Program-made: the position numbers and the translations under genes
Source: CAYLJJ01 sp964384025
GTDB taxonomy: Bacteria > Myxococcota_A > Bradymonadia > UBA7976 > UBA1532
Reading direction: 5' to 3'
NCBI GenBank assembly: GCA_964384025.1
Contig: CAYLJJ010000066.1
Span: forward strand, 1-38,915
Length of the DNA: 38,915 bases
The notes under the pieces: model-generated
Told to the model about the DNA's origin: nothing
The model's input: the letters and a program-made list of their open reading frames with translations, nothing else
Databases searched by the model: none
Shown here: in pieces, positions 25,552-33,933 of the stretch
Numbering within the stretch: position 1 is the first letter of the stretch
Layout: every line of letters begins with the position of its first letter

Positions 25552-27290
25552 GGCGAGCCTGCGTCAAAGGAGATAGGGATCAGAGGACTGGATGGTGTTT
25601 GTTTGCTTGGTTTTGGAGCTGACTTTCCAAAAGAGATCGGAATCAATGGACTCTCAGGGAGAGCAGGTTTTGAGATCTTTTTTGCTTTGGCTCTTTGCAA
25701 TCGCTTTTTACGTTTAAAGTCTTTAAGCCATCGGCGCTTCTGAGTGTTTTCTCTCTCAGAAGAAGGTCTTTGAGAGAGATTCGCAGACTGAAGATCTTGT
25801 TTTTTAGAACGAGCATCTATATTTTCAACCTGAGCATCTAAACTCATATCAGGAATCTGATGAGTTTTAGGTTGTACGTCATAAATAGACACAATCATAT
25901 CTCTAAGAACCATACCTGAATCTAAAGACTGTCTACCATTTGAAATAATCGATGATTTATGAGATCCGAGATCCAAATCTACACTTACAGAAGCAGGGTC
26001 TTGCGCGTTCAAGTTTTTTGATTGTTCGTCCATCTGTCTAAAAACAACATAAGTCAGCATGAGCGCAGCAATAACCAAGAGCTTCAGCCAAAATTTTGAA
26101 ATTCCTCGTCGAATCGGCGCAGTTATAGTGGTGAGCTGCTTGATTTTATCTATCTGGGCTCTCTCTTGAGGGGCCTCCTCTTTTTTGTCCAGCTCTAGAA
26201 GCTCTGTGATGACTGTAGAGCGCTGCGCCTCAACTCTCGAGATGAGCTCTTCTCGGCTCGGAGCTTGGGCAGCTGTCAGGGTTTGAAGTCCCAGATCCAG
26301 GCTCTCTCGGATACGATCATTTTGGATCTCCAAGACTCGATCACGCAGCTCAACCACAGACTGAGGGCGATGTTCAGGCTCCTTCTCCAAGAGATCTAAG
26401 ATGAGCTGGTCCACAGCGACGGAGATCTGAAGAGAGGGATACTCTCTGAGGCTCTTTGGCTTCTGGGTGGCGTGTTTCAGGAGGATGCTCATCACCTGCT
26501 CCCCTTGAAAGGGGGGTTGTCCAGAGAGACACTCATAGATGATCGCGCCCAAGCTGTAGATGTCGCTGCGAGCATCCAGCTCCTTGCCTGCAGCCTGCTC
26601 GATGGACATATAGAGCGGCGTCCCCAAGATCCCTTGGGTGAGGGATTGAGCACCCAGCTCCTTGGCGATGCCAAAGTCGAGGACCTTGAGGATCTCTTGA
26701 GCCTGCCCAGGTACATACTGAAGAAAGAGATTGCCCGGCTTGAGATCTCGATGGACGATGCCTTGAGCGTGGGCTTCTGCGAGAGCATTACAGCAATCCA
26801 GCAGAAGCTGGAGGCTGCGCTCGACAGAGAGAGGACCAGCTTTAAGGATGGTATCTAGAGAGTCTCCTTTAAGCAGCTCCATCACCAGATAGGGCTGCCC
26901 GCTCTTTATATAGCCAAAGTCATACAGCCTGATCGTATTGGTGTGGCTCAGCTGAGAAATGACCCTCGCCTCGCGCTCAAAGCGTTGCACCGACTCAGGC
27001 GTAGTCAGCGCCTTAGCATGGAGAAGCTTGATCGCCACCGCACGAACAGTGCTGAGCTGGGTGGCGCGATAGACACTCCCCATCCCTCCTTCACCGATAA
27101 GCTCTTCAATCCGAAAGCGTTCGTCTAAGATTGTCCCGATGAAAGGATCATTGGGACCAGCGGTGAAGCGTTCGCGGAGAGGATGACCATCACGGGGACA
27201 ATAACCACCTTGGGAGCCAGAAAAATCCTGATCACAGTGGGGGCAGTACATCTGAGTTCTTTCCTCTCCGTCTGCTTTGCCGCCTTGCAT
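25548..27290 (-). CDS. Transmembrane Ser/Thr protein kinase with N-terminal zinc ribbon
   Basis: 580 residues. A short zinc-ribbon-like motif (C16-P-H-C19, C31-P-R-D) precedes a complete kinase domain: Gly loop G66-E-G-G-M-G, K88, catalytic H180-R-D-L-K-P-G-N187, D205-F-G. The usual S-P-E at the end of the activation segment reads S-I-E. One membrane helix lies at about 399-417. The outer part (about 420-580) is Ser/Lys-rich, AT-rich in DNA, and ends with two copies of S-P-L-I-P-I-S-F. Such kinases are abundant in myxobacteria. Start ATG 27290 (AGAGGT upstream) is used; ATG 27251 is an alternative. The neighbouring FHA protein is a plausible target or reader. Confidence 0.92.
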   Translation of the reverse strand: MQGGKADGEERTQMYCPHCDQDFSGSQGGYCPRDGHPLRERFTAGPNDPFIGTILDERFRIEELIGEGGMGSVYRATQLSTVRAVAIKLLHAKALTTPESVQRFEREARVISQLSHTNTIRLYDFGYIKSGQPYLVMELLKGDSLDTILKAGPLSVERSLQLLLDCCNALAEAHAQGIVHRDLKPGNLFLQYVPGQAQEILKVLDFGIAKELGAQSLTQGILGTPLYMSIEQAAGKELDARSDIYSLGAIIYECLSGQPPFQGEQVMSILLKHATQKPKSLREYPSLQISVAVDQLILDLLEKEPEHRPQSVVELRDRVLEIQNDRIRESLDLGLQTLTAAQAPSREELISRVEAQRSTVITELLELDKKEEAPQERAQIDKIKQLTTITAPIRRGISKFWLKLLVIAALMLTYVVFRQMDEQSKNLNAQDPASVSVDLDLGSHKSSIISNGRQSLDSGMVLRDMIVSIYDVQPKTHQIPDMSLDAQVENIDARSKKQDLQSANLSQRPSSERENTQKRRWLKDFKRKKRLQRAKAKKISKPALPESPLIPISFGKSAPKPSKQTPSSPLIPISFDAGSP

Positions 27291-27386
27291 CTACCTCTAC
27301 CTCCGCTGTTTGATCCTCAGATCGGCTTGGGATTGGGACCTGATAGTTCGATTTTCTCAAGTAAGCAAGTATGCTATCTCTTTTCC

Positions 27387-28481
27387 ATGGAGATTTACGA
27401 GACGATAAAAGCAAGATCAAGACTCCAAAACAGCTCAGAGGTCCCCAAATTACGCCTATTGACCTTGGTCTATCCAAAAACAAAGCGAGCTTTAGAGCTA
27501 AAAAAACCTCTTGTTATTGGTCGTGCTCCTGGTGAGGGTCAGTGGAGCATCAGGGACAATCAAGCGAGCCGACGACATCTTCAGCTCCGTCCGATAGGTC
27601 AGGGCTGCCTCTTGGAGGATTTAGAGAGCACAAACGGTACTTTCTTAGATGAATACCCTTGCAGACGTGCGGTCCTCAAGGACCAGCAGCTCATTCAAGC
27701 AGGTAACCATTTCTTTGTGTATACTGAGAAGAGCATACCGTTGGACAAACAGATATTCTCACGTCTGGGCTATTCAGCCCCACTCAGTCAGGCTCATCAT
27801 CTTATAGATCGCTTCGCAACAACCCAGCATTCCATCTTGATCATGGGCCCCACAGGAGCAGGAAAAGAGTCCCTCGCGCGGCATCTGCATCAGGCCAGCG
27901 GTCGCCAAGGGGCTTGGATCTCTGCAAACTGCGCGGTCAGAGGGGGGGAGCCTCTGGCTAACAAACTCTTTGGGCAGCCCGTAGGTGCTTCTGGAGTTCA
28001 TGAGGGCCTCTTTATAGCCGCCGACAAGGGAACACTCTTCTTAGATGAGGTCTCGGAGATCTCTTTGGGGCTGCAATCTGTCCTGTTGAGAGCATTGGAG
28101 AAGAGGAGGATCAGAGCTGTGGGAGGTGCCCAGGGGCATCGCGTAGATGTGCGCGTCATCGCGGCGAGTCAAAAAGATCTCCAGGAACTTCAGTCGGAGG
28201 GTCGTTTTCTGCGAGATCTCAGAAGTCGCTTGGCTCAGATCAGCATCGATCTCCCCGGCCTAAATGAGCGGCGCGTCGACATACTGCCCCTGCTTCAAAA
28301 GTCTCTCTCAAGGAAAATGCAGCTCTCAGTGGAAGCTGCCAAGGCGCTCTTGCTCTATAACTGGCCCAACAATCTACAGGATATCCAGCATCTGAGCATC
28401 CAACTCAATAACTCTCCCTGGGAGAAAACCCTTATCGACCTAAACGATCTGCCCTGTCAGATTCGCCACGAGATCTCCTGA
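27387..28481 (+). CDS. FHA domain-AAA+ (sigma-54 activator-like) protein lacking GAFTGA
   Basis: 364 residues from ATG 27387. An FHA domain, which binds phosphothreonine, spans about 40-112 (G45-R46, S61-R-R-H64, S81-T-N-G-T85). An AAA+ domain of the sigma-54 activator type follows, with Walker A G154-P-T-G-A-G-K-E and Walker B G215-T-L-F-L-D-E. The loop between L195-F-G and Walker B is four residues shorter than in activators, and GAFTGA is absent (GQPVGASGVHEGLF). No Fis-type HTH follows. It therefore probably does not open sigma-54 promoters in the classic way. It diverges from the Ser/Thr kinase with 96 bp between, suggesting a phospho-signalling pair. Confidence 0.88.
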   Translation: MEIYETIKARSRLQNSSEVPKLRLLTLVYPKTKRALELKKPLVIGRAPGEGQWSIRDNQASRRHLQLRPIGQGCLLEDLESTNGTFLDEYPCRRAVLKDQQLIQAGNHFFVYTEKSIPLDKQIFSRLGYSAPLSQAHHLIDRFATTQHSILIMGPTGAGKESLARHLHQASGRQGAWISANCAVRGGEPLANKLFGQPVGASGVHEGLFIAADKGTLFLDEVSEISLGLQSVLLRALEKRRIRAVGGAQGHRVDVRVIAASQKDLQELQSEGRFLRDLRSRLAQISIDLPGLNERRVDILPLLQKSLSRKMQLSVEAAKALLLYNWPNNLQDIQHLSIQLNNSPWEKTLIDLNDLPCQIRHEIS

Positions 28482-28572
28482 GCCTCAGCCAGAGATAAGG
28501 TTCGACCCTTAGGATATCCATTGACTTGGAGAAGACCCTGTGCCCAATAAAAGAGACGGAATGGAGGCTCTT

Positions 28573-29550
28573 ATGAGGATCAAAGAAAGAGGAATCCGAG
28601 GAAGGCACACACTCTATCTATGGGTTCTCTTTTCGCTGCTCACGACCTCCGCTTTTGGGAAAAATCTCCTTAAGACAGAGGCTGAGAAAAATAGATATGC
28701 TGAGCAGCATATGAAAGATGCAGATCTCTGTATCCGCAAGGGCGATCATGCTGGAGCCATCAAGCATTTTAAGATGATCCAGAAGGAAATGCCACGTCGA
28801 CCCCTTGTCTGGCTTAACAGCGCCATTACCTACCAGCTCTGGGGAGGACATTGCAGAGAAGGTATAGATGGATTTAAACACTATTTTGCTGAATGCAAAC
28901 ACTGCCAGGGTTCATATTGTAATAAAGAGTGCAATCCGATCCTGAAAGATAATATGCGAAAACGGATGAATACCTTTAAGGAAAGTTGTTCCGGTAAAAT
29001 CGATATTGAAAGCAGCCCAAATGGACTCAATGTTTATATCAATTCTAAACTTAAAGGAACTACTCCAATTCATCTGAGTTTGGTTGAGGGTTCTCATCAG
29101 ATTCGAGTGGATTGCCCAAAACCAGACGAGCGACCTATCCAAATTACTGCAGGTAAAAGAAAGGAGATCGATTTTAACTGTCCGACTCCTGCCTCTCTCC
29201 CTGTTGCTCCAGTTCCTCCTGATCCGATCCCTCCTCTCTCCGCAGAGGGCTGCTCAGGGCTCTGCCCTTGGATCTGGATCTCAGGGGGCCTCGCTGCCGC
29301 CGGCTTGGTTGGTGCGGGTTTCTTTGGTTACCAGTACAGGGTTGCTTATAAGGATGCGGAGTCGATCGAGAGGCGCGATGATCCAGATTACCATGATGCC
29401 TATGATCGCAGCGCGAACAATATGACCTGGGGAATTGCCGCAGGTGTTTTCAGCGGTCTGGCGCTGACCGCGGGCCTGATCATCTATAATCTAGAGGAGC
29501 CCAGCAAAGAGAGCGCCTTAACCCCAAATGGTCTCCTCTTCAGGTTTTAG
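28573..29550 (+). CDS. PEGA-domain exported protein with TPR-like N-terminus
   Basis: 325 residues from ATG 28573, chosen because GGAGG lies 5 bases upstream. A GTG at 28540 is in frame but has no such site. A signal peptide (hydrophobic 12-28, ending TSAFG) is followed by a TPR-like helical part (about 36-110) with a Cys cluster (C94, C108, C111, C116, C120). A PEGA domain comes next (about 141-202, IDIESSPNGLNVYINSKLKG), then a Pro-rich linker and a membrane pair around 230-290. PEGA proteins with this layout are common in myxobacteria and often lie beside Ser/Thr kinases, as here. It may be an envelope component of the same signalling system. Confidence 0.8.
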   Translation: MRIKERGIRGRHTLYLWVLFSLLTTSAFGKNLLKTEAEKNRYAEQHMKDADLCIRKGDHAGAIKHFKMIQKEMPRRPLVWLNSAITYQLWGGHCREGIDGFKHYFAECKHCQGSYCNKECNPILKDNMRKRMNTFKESCSGKIDIESSPNGLNVYINSKLKGTTPIHLSLVEGSHQIRVDCPKPDERPIQITAGKRKEIDFNCPTPASLPVAPVPPDPIPPLSAEGCSGLCPWIWISGGLAAAGLVGAGFFGYQYRVAYKDAESIERRDDPDYHDAYDRSANNMTWGIAAGVFSGLALTAGLIIYNLEEPSKESALTPNGLLFRF

Positions 29551-29551
29551 T

Positions 29552-30748
29552 TCAACCCAAACCAAGGCGCTTCAAGACCTCTTGGCAGATTCGATCATAA
29601 CCCAAGCGTCGAGCATATTGGGCGCGCTCAGCTCGGGACTTGAGGGGATCATCCTGGGCGCCCAATAGCGCCGTCGCTGAGAGGATCGCTTCGATCATCT
29701 GAGGAACCTCATCTCGCGGAAAGAGAGCGCCCTGGCTGGGATGGCTCAGGAGATGGTCCATAGAGCCATCATCGGCGAGAAGAGCATAGAGCCCAGTCCC
29801 CATCGACTCTTGGCAGGAGATGCTGGGACGCACAAAGAGGGCCACATCGGCAGCATGATAGAGCTGGCTGAGGCGCTCTCTGGGAGCAAAGGGAGCCATA
29901 TGAAAGCGCTGAGGCGAAGGGCCTTGCTGGATCATCTCTTGAAAACGACGGCTGATCTCTCCTCCGTCAAAGCCGATCAGCAAAGCCTGAATCCTGGGAT
30001 CCTGCTCCATCGCTCCCTGCAAAGCCTGGATGCTCAACTCAATGGCGCGCTCCTTATTGGAAGCAAAGCGAGAGGAGTACATAAAGAGCAGGGCCTCTTC
30101 TGAGAGCGCAAACTCCGCTCGCGCAGGCGCCAAGCGTTGAGGAGCAAAACAGAAGAAGCTGGGGCTAAAGCCCAGGGGGAGCTGTAGGATACGACCCTGG
30201 ATCTTCCGGCGTTTGGAGCCTTGGGGGTAGTAGAGCAGGATCTCTTCGGTCTCGGGGGTGTTGGCGACGATGAGCTGAGAACGGAGGCAGCCTGCTACAG
30301 TGTCTGGGCCTCTAAAGAGGTGATAACCCAGGGCGTGAAGCCGCGCTCTCCAGGGCAGGCGAGCATCGCTCCAGTCAAAGGCATGCATCCCCCCTACATT
30401 CTCACTAAAGAAGGAGACTACCGGGATATTCGCCAAGCGGGGATCTCGATGAAGAGCGCGACCAAAGCCAGTGGCTACAGCGCCCCAGAAAGCACAGTCA
30501 GGCGCAAACTCCAACAAGGCTGGCGCGAGGGCCTGGCTGTTGTAACTCTGTCGAGGCAGACAGAAGCTCTTAACCCCCCGCACCTCATAGCTCCCTTGAG
30601 GTCCTTGTTCTCTCCGCAGAGGAGCATCTGAGGGTTGCGCATGAAAGACCCGCACCTGATGCCCCAAGCCCGCGAGAACCTCAGGCCAGATGTTCTCTTG
30701 ATAGGAGAAACCCTGACGATAGGGGCCGCTGATGACCGCGATCCTCAA
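29552..30748 (-). CDS. Glycosyltransferase, GT-B fold (family 4-like)
   Basis: 398 residues. An N-terminal Rossmann half (MRIAVISGPYRQGFSYQENIWPEVLAGLGHQVRVFHA shape) and a C-terminal half with LLFMYSSRFASNKERAIELSIQAL and the late E-S-M-G-T-G-L-Y donor-binding segment fit GT4-like sugar transferases. No membrane segment is visible. The acceptor is unknown; surface polysaccharide or glycoprotein is likely. Its start overlaps the NADAR gene stop by 4 bases. It converges on the PEGA gene, with one base between stops. Confidence 0.8.
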   Translation of the reverse strand: MRIAVISGPYRQGFSYQENIWPEVLAGLGHQVRVFHAQPSDAPLRREQGPQGSYEVRGVKSFCLPRQSYNSQALAPALLEFAPDCAFWGAVATGFGRALHRDPRLANIPVVSFFSENVGGMHAFDWSDARLPWRARLHALGYHLFRGPDTVAGCLRSQLIVANTPETEEILLYYPQGSKRRKIQGRILQLPLGFSPSFFCFAPQRLAPARAEFALSEEALLFMYSSRFASNKERAIELSIQALQGAMEQDPRIQALLIGFDGGEISRRFQEMIQQGPSPQRFHMAPFAPRERLSQLYHAADVALFVRPSISCQESMGTGLYALLADDGSMDHLLSHPSQGALFPRDEVPQMIEAILSATALLGAQDDPLKSRAERAQYARRLGYDRICQEVLKRLGLG

Positions 30749-31191
30749 CTCTCCAGCGCCTCCCTGAGCTGGCGCCGCAGCTCCATCAGCAGATGGCCCA
30801 GGCGGTTGCGACCCTTGCCATCAGCCCCACAGCCCCAATACCGGTCCCGTGGAGCATCTTCGATGATCTTCTCATCTCCGGTAGAGAGCAGCAGGGTTTG
30901 CAGTTCTGGGTGAGTTTCAAACTTGGCTCGCAGGGCCTGAGCCATGATCTGCTCCTTGATGCTCTCCCAATCTCTTCGTAGGGGGCGCTTACGGGAGCGA
31001 CCCATACGTGCCGCCATAGAGGGGCTCTTAGCTCTCCTGATCTCCTCCTCATGCCGAGTTCCAGGAAACTTCTGGGCCTGAAAATAGTGCTCACTGGTGG
31101 CCCAACGCTTTCCATCCAAGCTGAAGGGGTGAGCAGAAAAGTTAGAGAAGGCGCCATACTCGCCTCGGGTTGAATAGAACTCGATGGCCAT
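30745..31191 (-). CDS. NADAR-family N-glycosidase (YbiA-like)
   Basis: 148 residues, the normal family length. Family features are the N-terminal F-Y-S-x-R-G-E-Y-G-A-F-S-N-F, W-A-T-S-E-H-Y-F-Q-A-Q-K-F, and the C-terminal Y-W-G-C-G-x-D-G-x-G-x-N-x-L-G. NADAR enzymes cleave N-glycosidic bonds in damaged riboflavin intermediates or in ADP-ribosylated guanine. Here it is co-translated with a glycosyltransferase (ATGA overlap), which is an unusual partner. Confidence 0.9.
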   Translation of the reverse strand: MAIEFYSTRGEYGAFSNFSAHPFSLDGKRWATSEHYFQAQKFPGTRHEEEIRRAKSPSMAARMGRSRKRPLRRDWESIKEQIMAQALRAKFETHPELQTLLLSTGDEKIIEDAPRDRYWGCGADGKGRNRLGHLLMELRRQLREALES

Positions 31192-31264
31192 AATTTCAGC
31201 TCCGCTTCAAGCTCCTTTCTGGAGCGAGAAACAGCTATCCTCCACACTTCTGACAGGAGAATCC

Positions 31265-31606
31265 ATGCTTGCCGGAAAGTTGTTCTTTGCTCCCTTGGGC
31301 TTCATCATTCTCTTGCTGAGCTTTAGCGCTCTACCCAGGGTCCATGAGAGCCCAGCGCTCCTGGGCTCTCTCTTGGGAAGCGCAGCTCTCCTGTTGCTTT
31401 TTTGGAGCCTGCTTTTCTCTCGACGAGGGCGGTTGACAGTGCAGCCTCATCTGCAGGTCAATCACTGGATTCAGGCCATCGTTCAGGGGGGGATCTATCT
31501 CTACTGGCCCGATGTCCTGGCTCAGATCCCTCTGATCTTGACTCAAGTAGCCTTCGCTTTTGCCCTAAATACGATCTCCTCAACTCTAGGTGTTGTCCAT
31601 GAGTAA
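31265..31606 (+). CDS. Small membrane protein, possibly a truncated larger family member
   Basis: 113 residues from ATG 31265, supported by AGGAGA 5 bases upstream. Hydrophobic segments lie at about 4-22, 30-49 and 85-105. The stretch RLTVQPHLQVNHWIQAIVQ followed by YLYWPDVLAQIPLI recalls the start of longer multi-pass membrane proteins in related bacteria, which continue well beyond this point. Here the frame ends in an 8-base overlap with the desulfurase-SelD gene. It may be a remnant or a short stand-alone form. Confidence 0.55.
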   Translation: MLAGKLFFAPLGFIILLLSFSALPRVHESPALLGSLLGSAALLLLFWSLLFSRRGRLTVQPHLQVNHWIQAIVQGGIYLYWPDVLAQIPLILTQVAFAFALNTISSTLGVVHE

Positions 31607-33785
31607 GCCCATCTACTTGGATTATAACGCCACCACGCCCATCGCCCCCCAAGTCGCTGAGGCGATGCTTCCCTACCTCTATGGGGTCTTTGGCAACCCC
31701 TCCAGCGCCCACAGCTATGGTCTAGAGGCTCGTCAAGCTCTAGAACGTTCACGAGGACAAGTCGCCGCTCTCCTGAACGCTCAACCCGAAGAGATCACCT
31801 TCACCAGCGGAGGAACAGAGAGCAATAACTTGGCCCTGAGGGGTTTGGCTCGTGGACATATCATCACCTCTATGGTGGAGCACCCTGCGGTGCTTCAGGT
31901 TTGTGAGCACTTAGAGCACCAAGGGATCAAGCTGACTCGCCTCCCTGTAGATGAGCGGGGTTTGGTGGATCCTGAGGATCTTCGTGTTGCCCTACGCCCA
32001 GAGACCTCCTTGGTGAGCATCATGCTGGCCAATAACGAGGTGGGCAGCATTCAACCCATCAGAGCCTTGGCGAAGATCACACATGCTGCGGGGGCTCTCT
32101 TCCACACCGACGCTGCTCAAGCGGTGGGCAAGATCCCCGTCGATGTTCGTGAGCTGGGCGTGGACCTGCTCTCGGTGGCGGGACATAAGCTCTATGGACC
32201 CAAAGGGGTGGGGGCGCTCTATGTACGAGCGAAGCTTGAACTGCCTCCCCTGCTTCTGGGCGGGGGGCATGAGCGGGGGGTTCGTCCTGGGACTGAGAAT
32301 GTGCTCCTCTTGGTGGGCTTAGGGGCCGCCTGCGCGCTGGCTCAGGAGAAGCTCTTAGAGGAGGGCGCCCGCCTGGAGGGGCTCAGAGATCAACTCGAAG
32401 AGGCGCTGCGTGCTCGCCTCGGTGAACGGCTGCGTCTCAATGGAGATCGAGAGTACCGCCTACCCAACACCCTCAACTTGAGCATTCGGGGCCTAGCCGC
32501 TGATACTCTCTTGGCTGAGATCGCCGATGAGGTGGCCGCCTCGGCAGGCTCCGCCTGTCATACAGGAGAAGAGATCGAGATCTCCCCGGTATTACAAGCA
32601 ATGGCGGTCCCAATGGAGTGGGCGATGGGAACCCTACGCCTCAGCTTGGGGCGGGGCAGCTGCGCAGAGGAGATCGAGCGAGCAGCAGAGATCATCAGCG
32701 CAGCTGCTCTACGGATGCTGCCCTCAGATCAACTCAGGCCGTATTCTGAAGAGCCCTCAGAGGAGATCCGGCTGACCCGCTTTACACATGGCCTGGGCTG
32801 CGCTTGCAAGCTGCGCCCCCAGGATCTCGCGCGCCTCCTTAAGCGCCTCCCTCCGGCGACTCATCTCGACCTGCTCAGCGGGATTGGAGAGGACGCTGCT
32901 GTCTGGCGCATCCGTCCAGACTTGGCCCTGATCCAGACGCTGGACTTTTTTAGTCCCATTGTTGACAGCCCTCGGGAGTTTGGGGCCATCGCTGCGGCCA
33001 ACGCCCTCAGTGACATCTATGCGATGGGAGGGACACCGATCAGCGCCCTGAACATCCTTGGATTTCCAGTGGGACGCTTACCCCTCGTGGTGATGGAGGA
33101 GATCCTTTTAGGGGCTGCTGAGAAGGCAAAGGAGGCTGGGGTTGTCCTCGTGGGAGGACACAGCATCGACAACCCTGAGCCGATCTTTGGGCTCTCGGTG
33201 TTGGGACAGGTTCATCCAGAGCAGCTCTGGAGAAAGGGGGGAGGTCAGCCGGGGGACTGGTTGATCTTGACCAAGCCTCTGGGCTTGGGGCTGATCTCCA
33301 CAGCGGTTAAACAGGGCCTCGCTCCTTCAGGGAGCTTGGAGGCGGCGCTCTCTTGGATGCAGAAGCTCAATGCTCAGGCCGCCGCCCTGGCTCAGGAGTT
33401 CCCAGTCAGCGCCTGCACTGACATCACCGGCTTTGGCCTCTTGGGGCATCTCAAGGAGATGATTGAGGGCAACGGTTTGAGCGCTCGGCTTCAGCTCTCG
33501 GCGATTCCAAGCCTGCTGGGGGTGGAGGAGTGTATCCAGGCTGGGGCCATCCCTGGGGGCAGCCTTAACAATCTGCGCCATGTGAGCTCTCAGCTTGATC
33601 CCGGTCCCAGCTCTGAGGCTCAACGTCTCCTCCTGGCTGATGCTCAGACCTCAGGGGGGTTGCTCTTGGCGCTCCCTCCAAAAGCAGCGATCCTCTATCT
33701 GGAGCGGTTAGAGTCTGAGGGAGCCTTTGGGGTCTCTATTGGAAGCCTTGAGGTGGGAGATGAACGGATCGTTTTAGAGATCTAG
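31599..33785 (+). CDS. selD: Cysteine desulfurase-selenide, water dikinase (SelD) fusion
   Basis: 728 residues from ATG 31599; a GTG at 31590 is in frame but lacks a better ribosome site. Residues 1-375 are a NifS/IscS-type cysteine desulfurase with PLP lysine K197 (VAGHKLYG) and active Cys C320 (GSACHTGEE). Residues about 390-728 are a complete SelD with the active-site motif G-L-G-C401-A-C403-K404 (Cys, not selenocysteine), the G-I-G-E-D-A-A ATP segment, and S-A-C-T-D-I-T-G-F-G-L-L-G. The two halves would pass selenium from (seleno)cysteine straight to the step that makes selenophosphate. No selA, selB, selU or tRNA-Sec is in the window. The symbol refers to the SelD half. Confidence 0.93.
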   Translation: MSKPIYLDYNATTPIAPQVAEAMLPYLYGVFGNPSSAHSYGLEARQALERSRGQVAALLNAQPEEITFTSGGTESNNLALRGLARGHIITSMVEHPAVLQVCEHLEHQGIKLTRLPVDERGLVDPEDLRVALRPETSLVSIMLANNEVGSIQPIRALAKITHAAGALFHTDAAQAVGKIPVDVRELGVDLLSVAGHKLYGPKGVGALYVRAKLELPPLLLGGGHERGVRPGTENVLLLVGLGAACALAQEKLLEEGARLEGLRDQLEEALRARLGERLRLNGDREYRLPNTLNLSIRGLAADTLLAEIADEVAASAGSACHTGEEIEISPVLQAMAVPMEWAMGTLRLSLGRGSCAEEIERAAEIISAAALRMLPSDQLRPYSEEPSEEIRLTRFTHGLGCACKLRPQDLARLLKRLPPATHLDLLSGIGEDAAVWRIRPDLALIQTLDFFSPIVDSPREFGAIAAANALSDIYAMGGTPISALNILGFPVGRLPLVVMEEILLGAAEKAKEAGVVLVGGHSIDNPEPIFGLSVLGQVHPEQLWRKGGGQPGDWLILTKPLGLGLISTAVKQGLAPSGSLEAALSWMQKLNAQAAALAQEFPVSACTDITGFGLLGHLKEMIEGNGLSARLQLSAIPSLLGVEECIQAGAIPGGSLNNLRHVSSQLDPGPSSEAQRLLLADAQTSGGLLLALPPKAAILYLERLESEGAFGVSIGSLEVGDERIVLEI

Positions 33786-33832
33786 ACAGCGATGAAAAGA
33801 GGGCCTGCGCCTCACAGGGCTGTTGTAAATAA

Positions 33833-33848
33833 GGGGCCTTTCGGCCCC
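33833..33848. terminator. GC-rich hairpin between the SelD fusion and the TPR glycosyltransferase
   Basis: GGGGCC-TTTC-GGCCCC can form a strong 6-bp stem with a tetraloop, 48 bases after the SelD stop. There is no T-run on the plus strand after it, so it is an imperfect intrinsic terminator or an RNA stabiliser. Confidence 0.4.
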
Positions 33849-33933
33849 ATCAAAGAGCAACAAAATCGCAGCATCTATCTCTTGACCAACCCTAAGTCTG
33901 GTCTGCTCAGCCCTGGGCTGACAACATCTCAGC

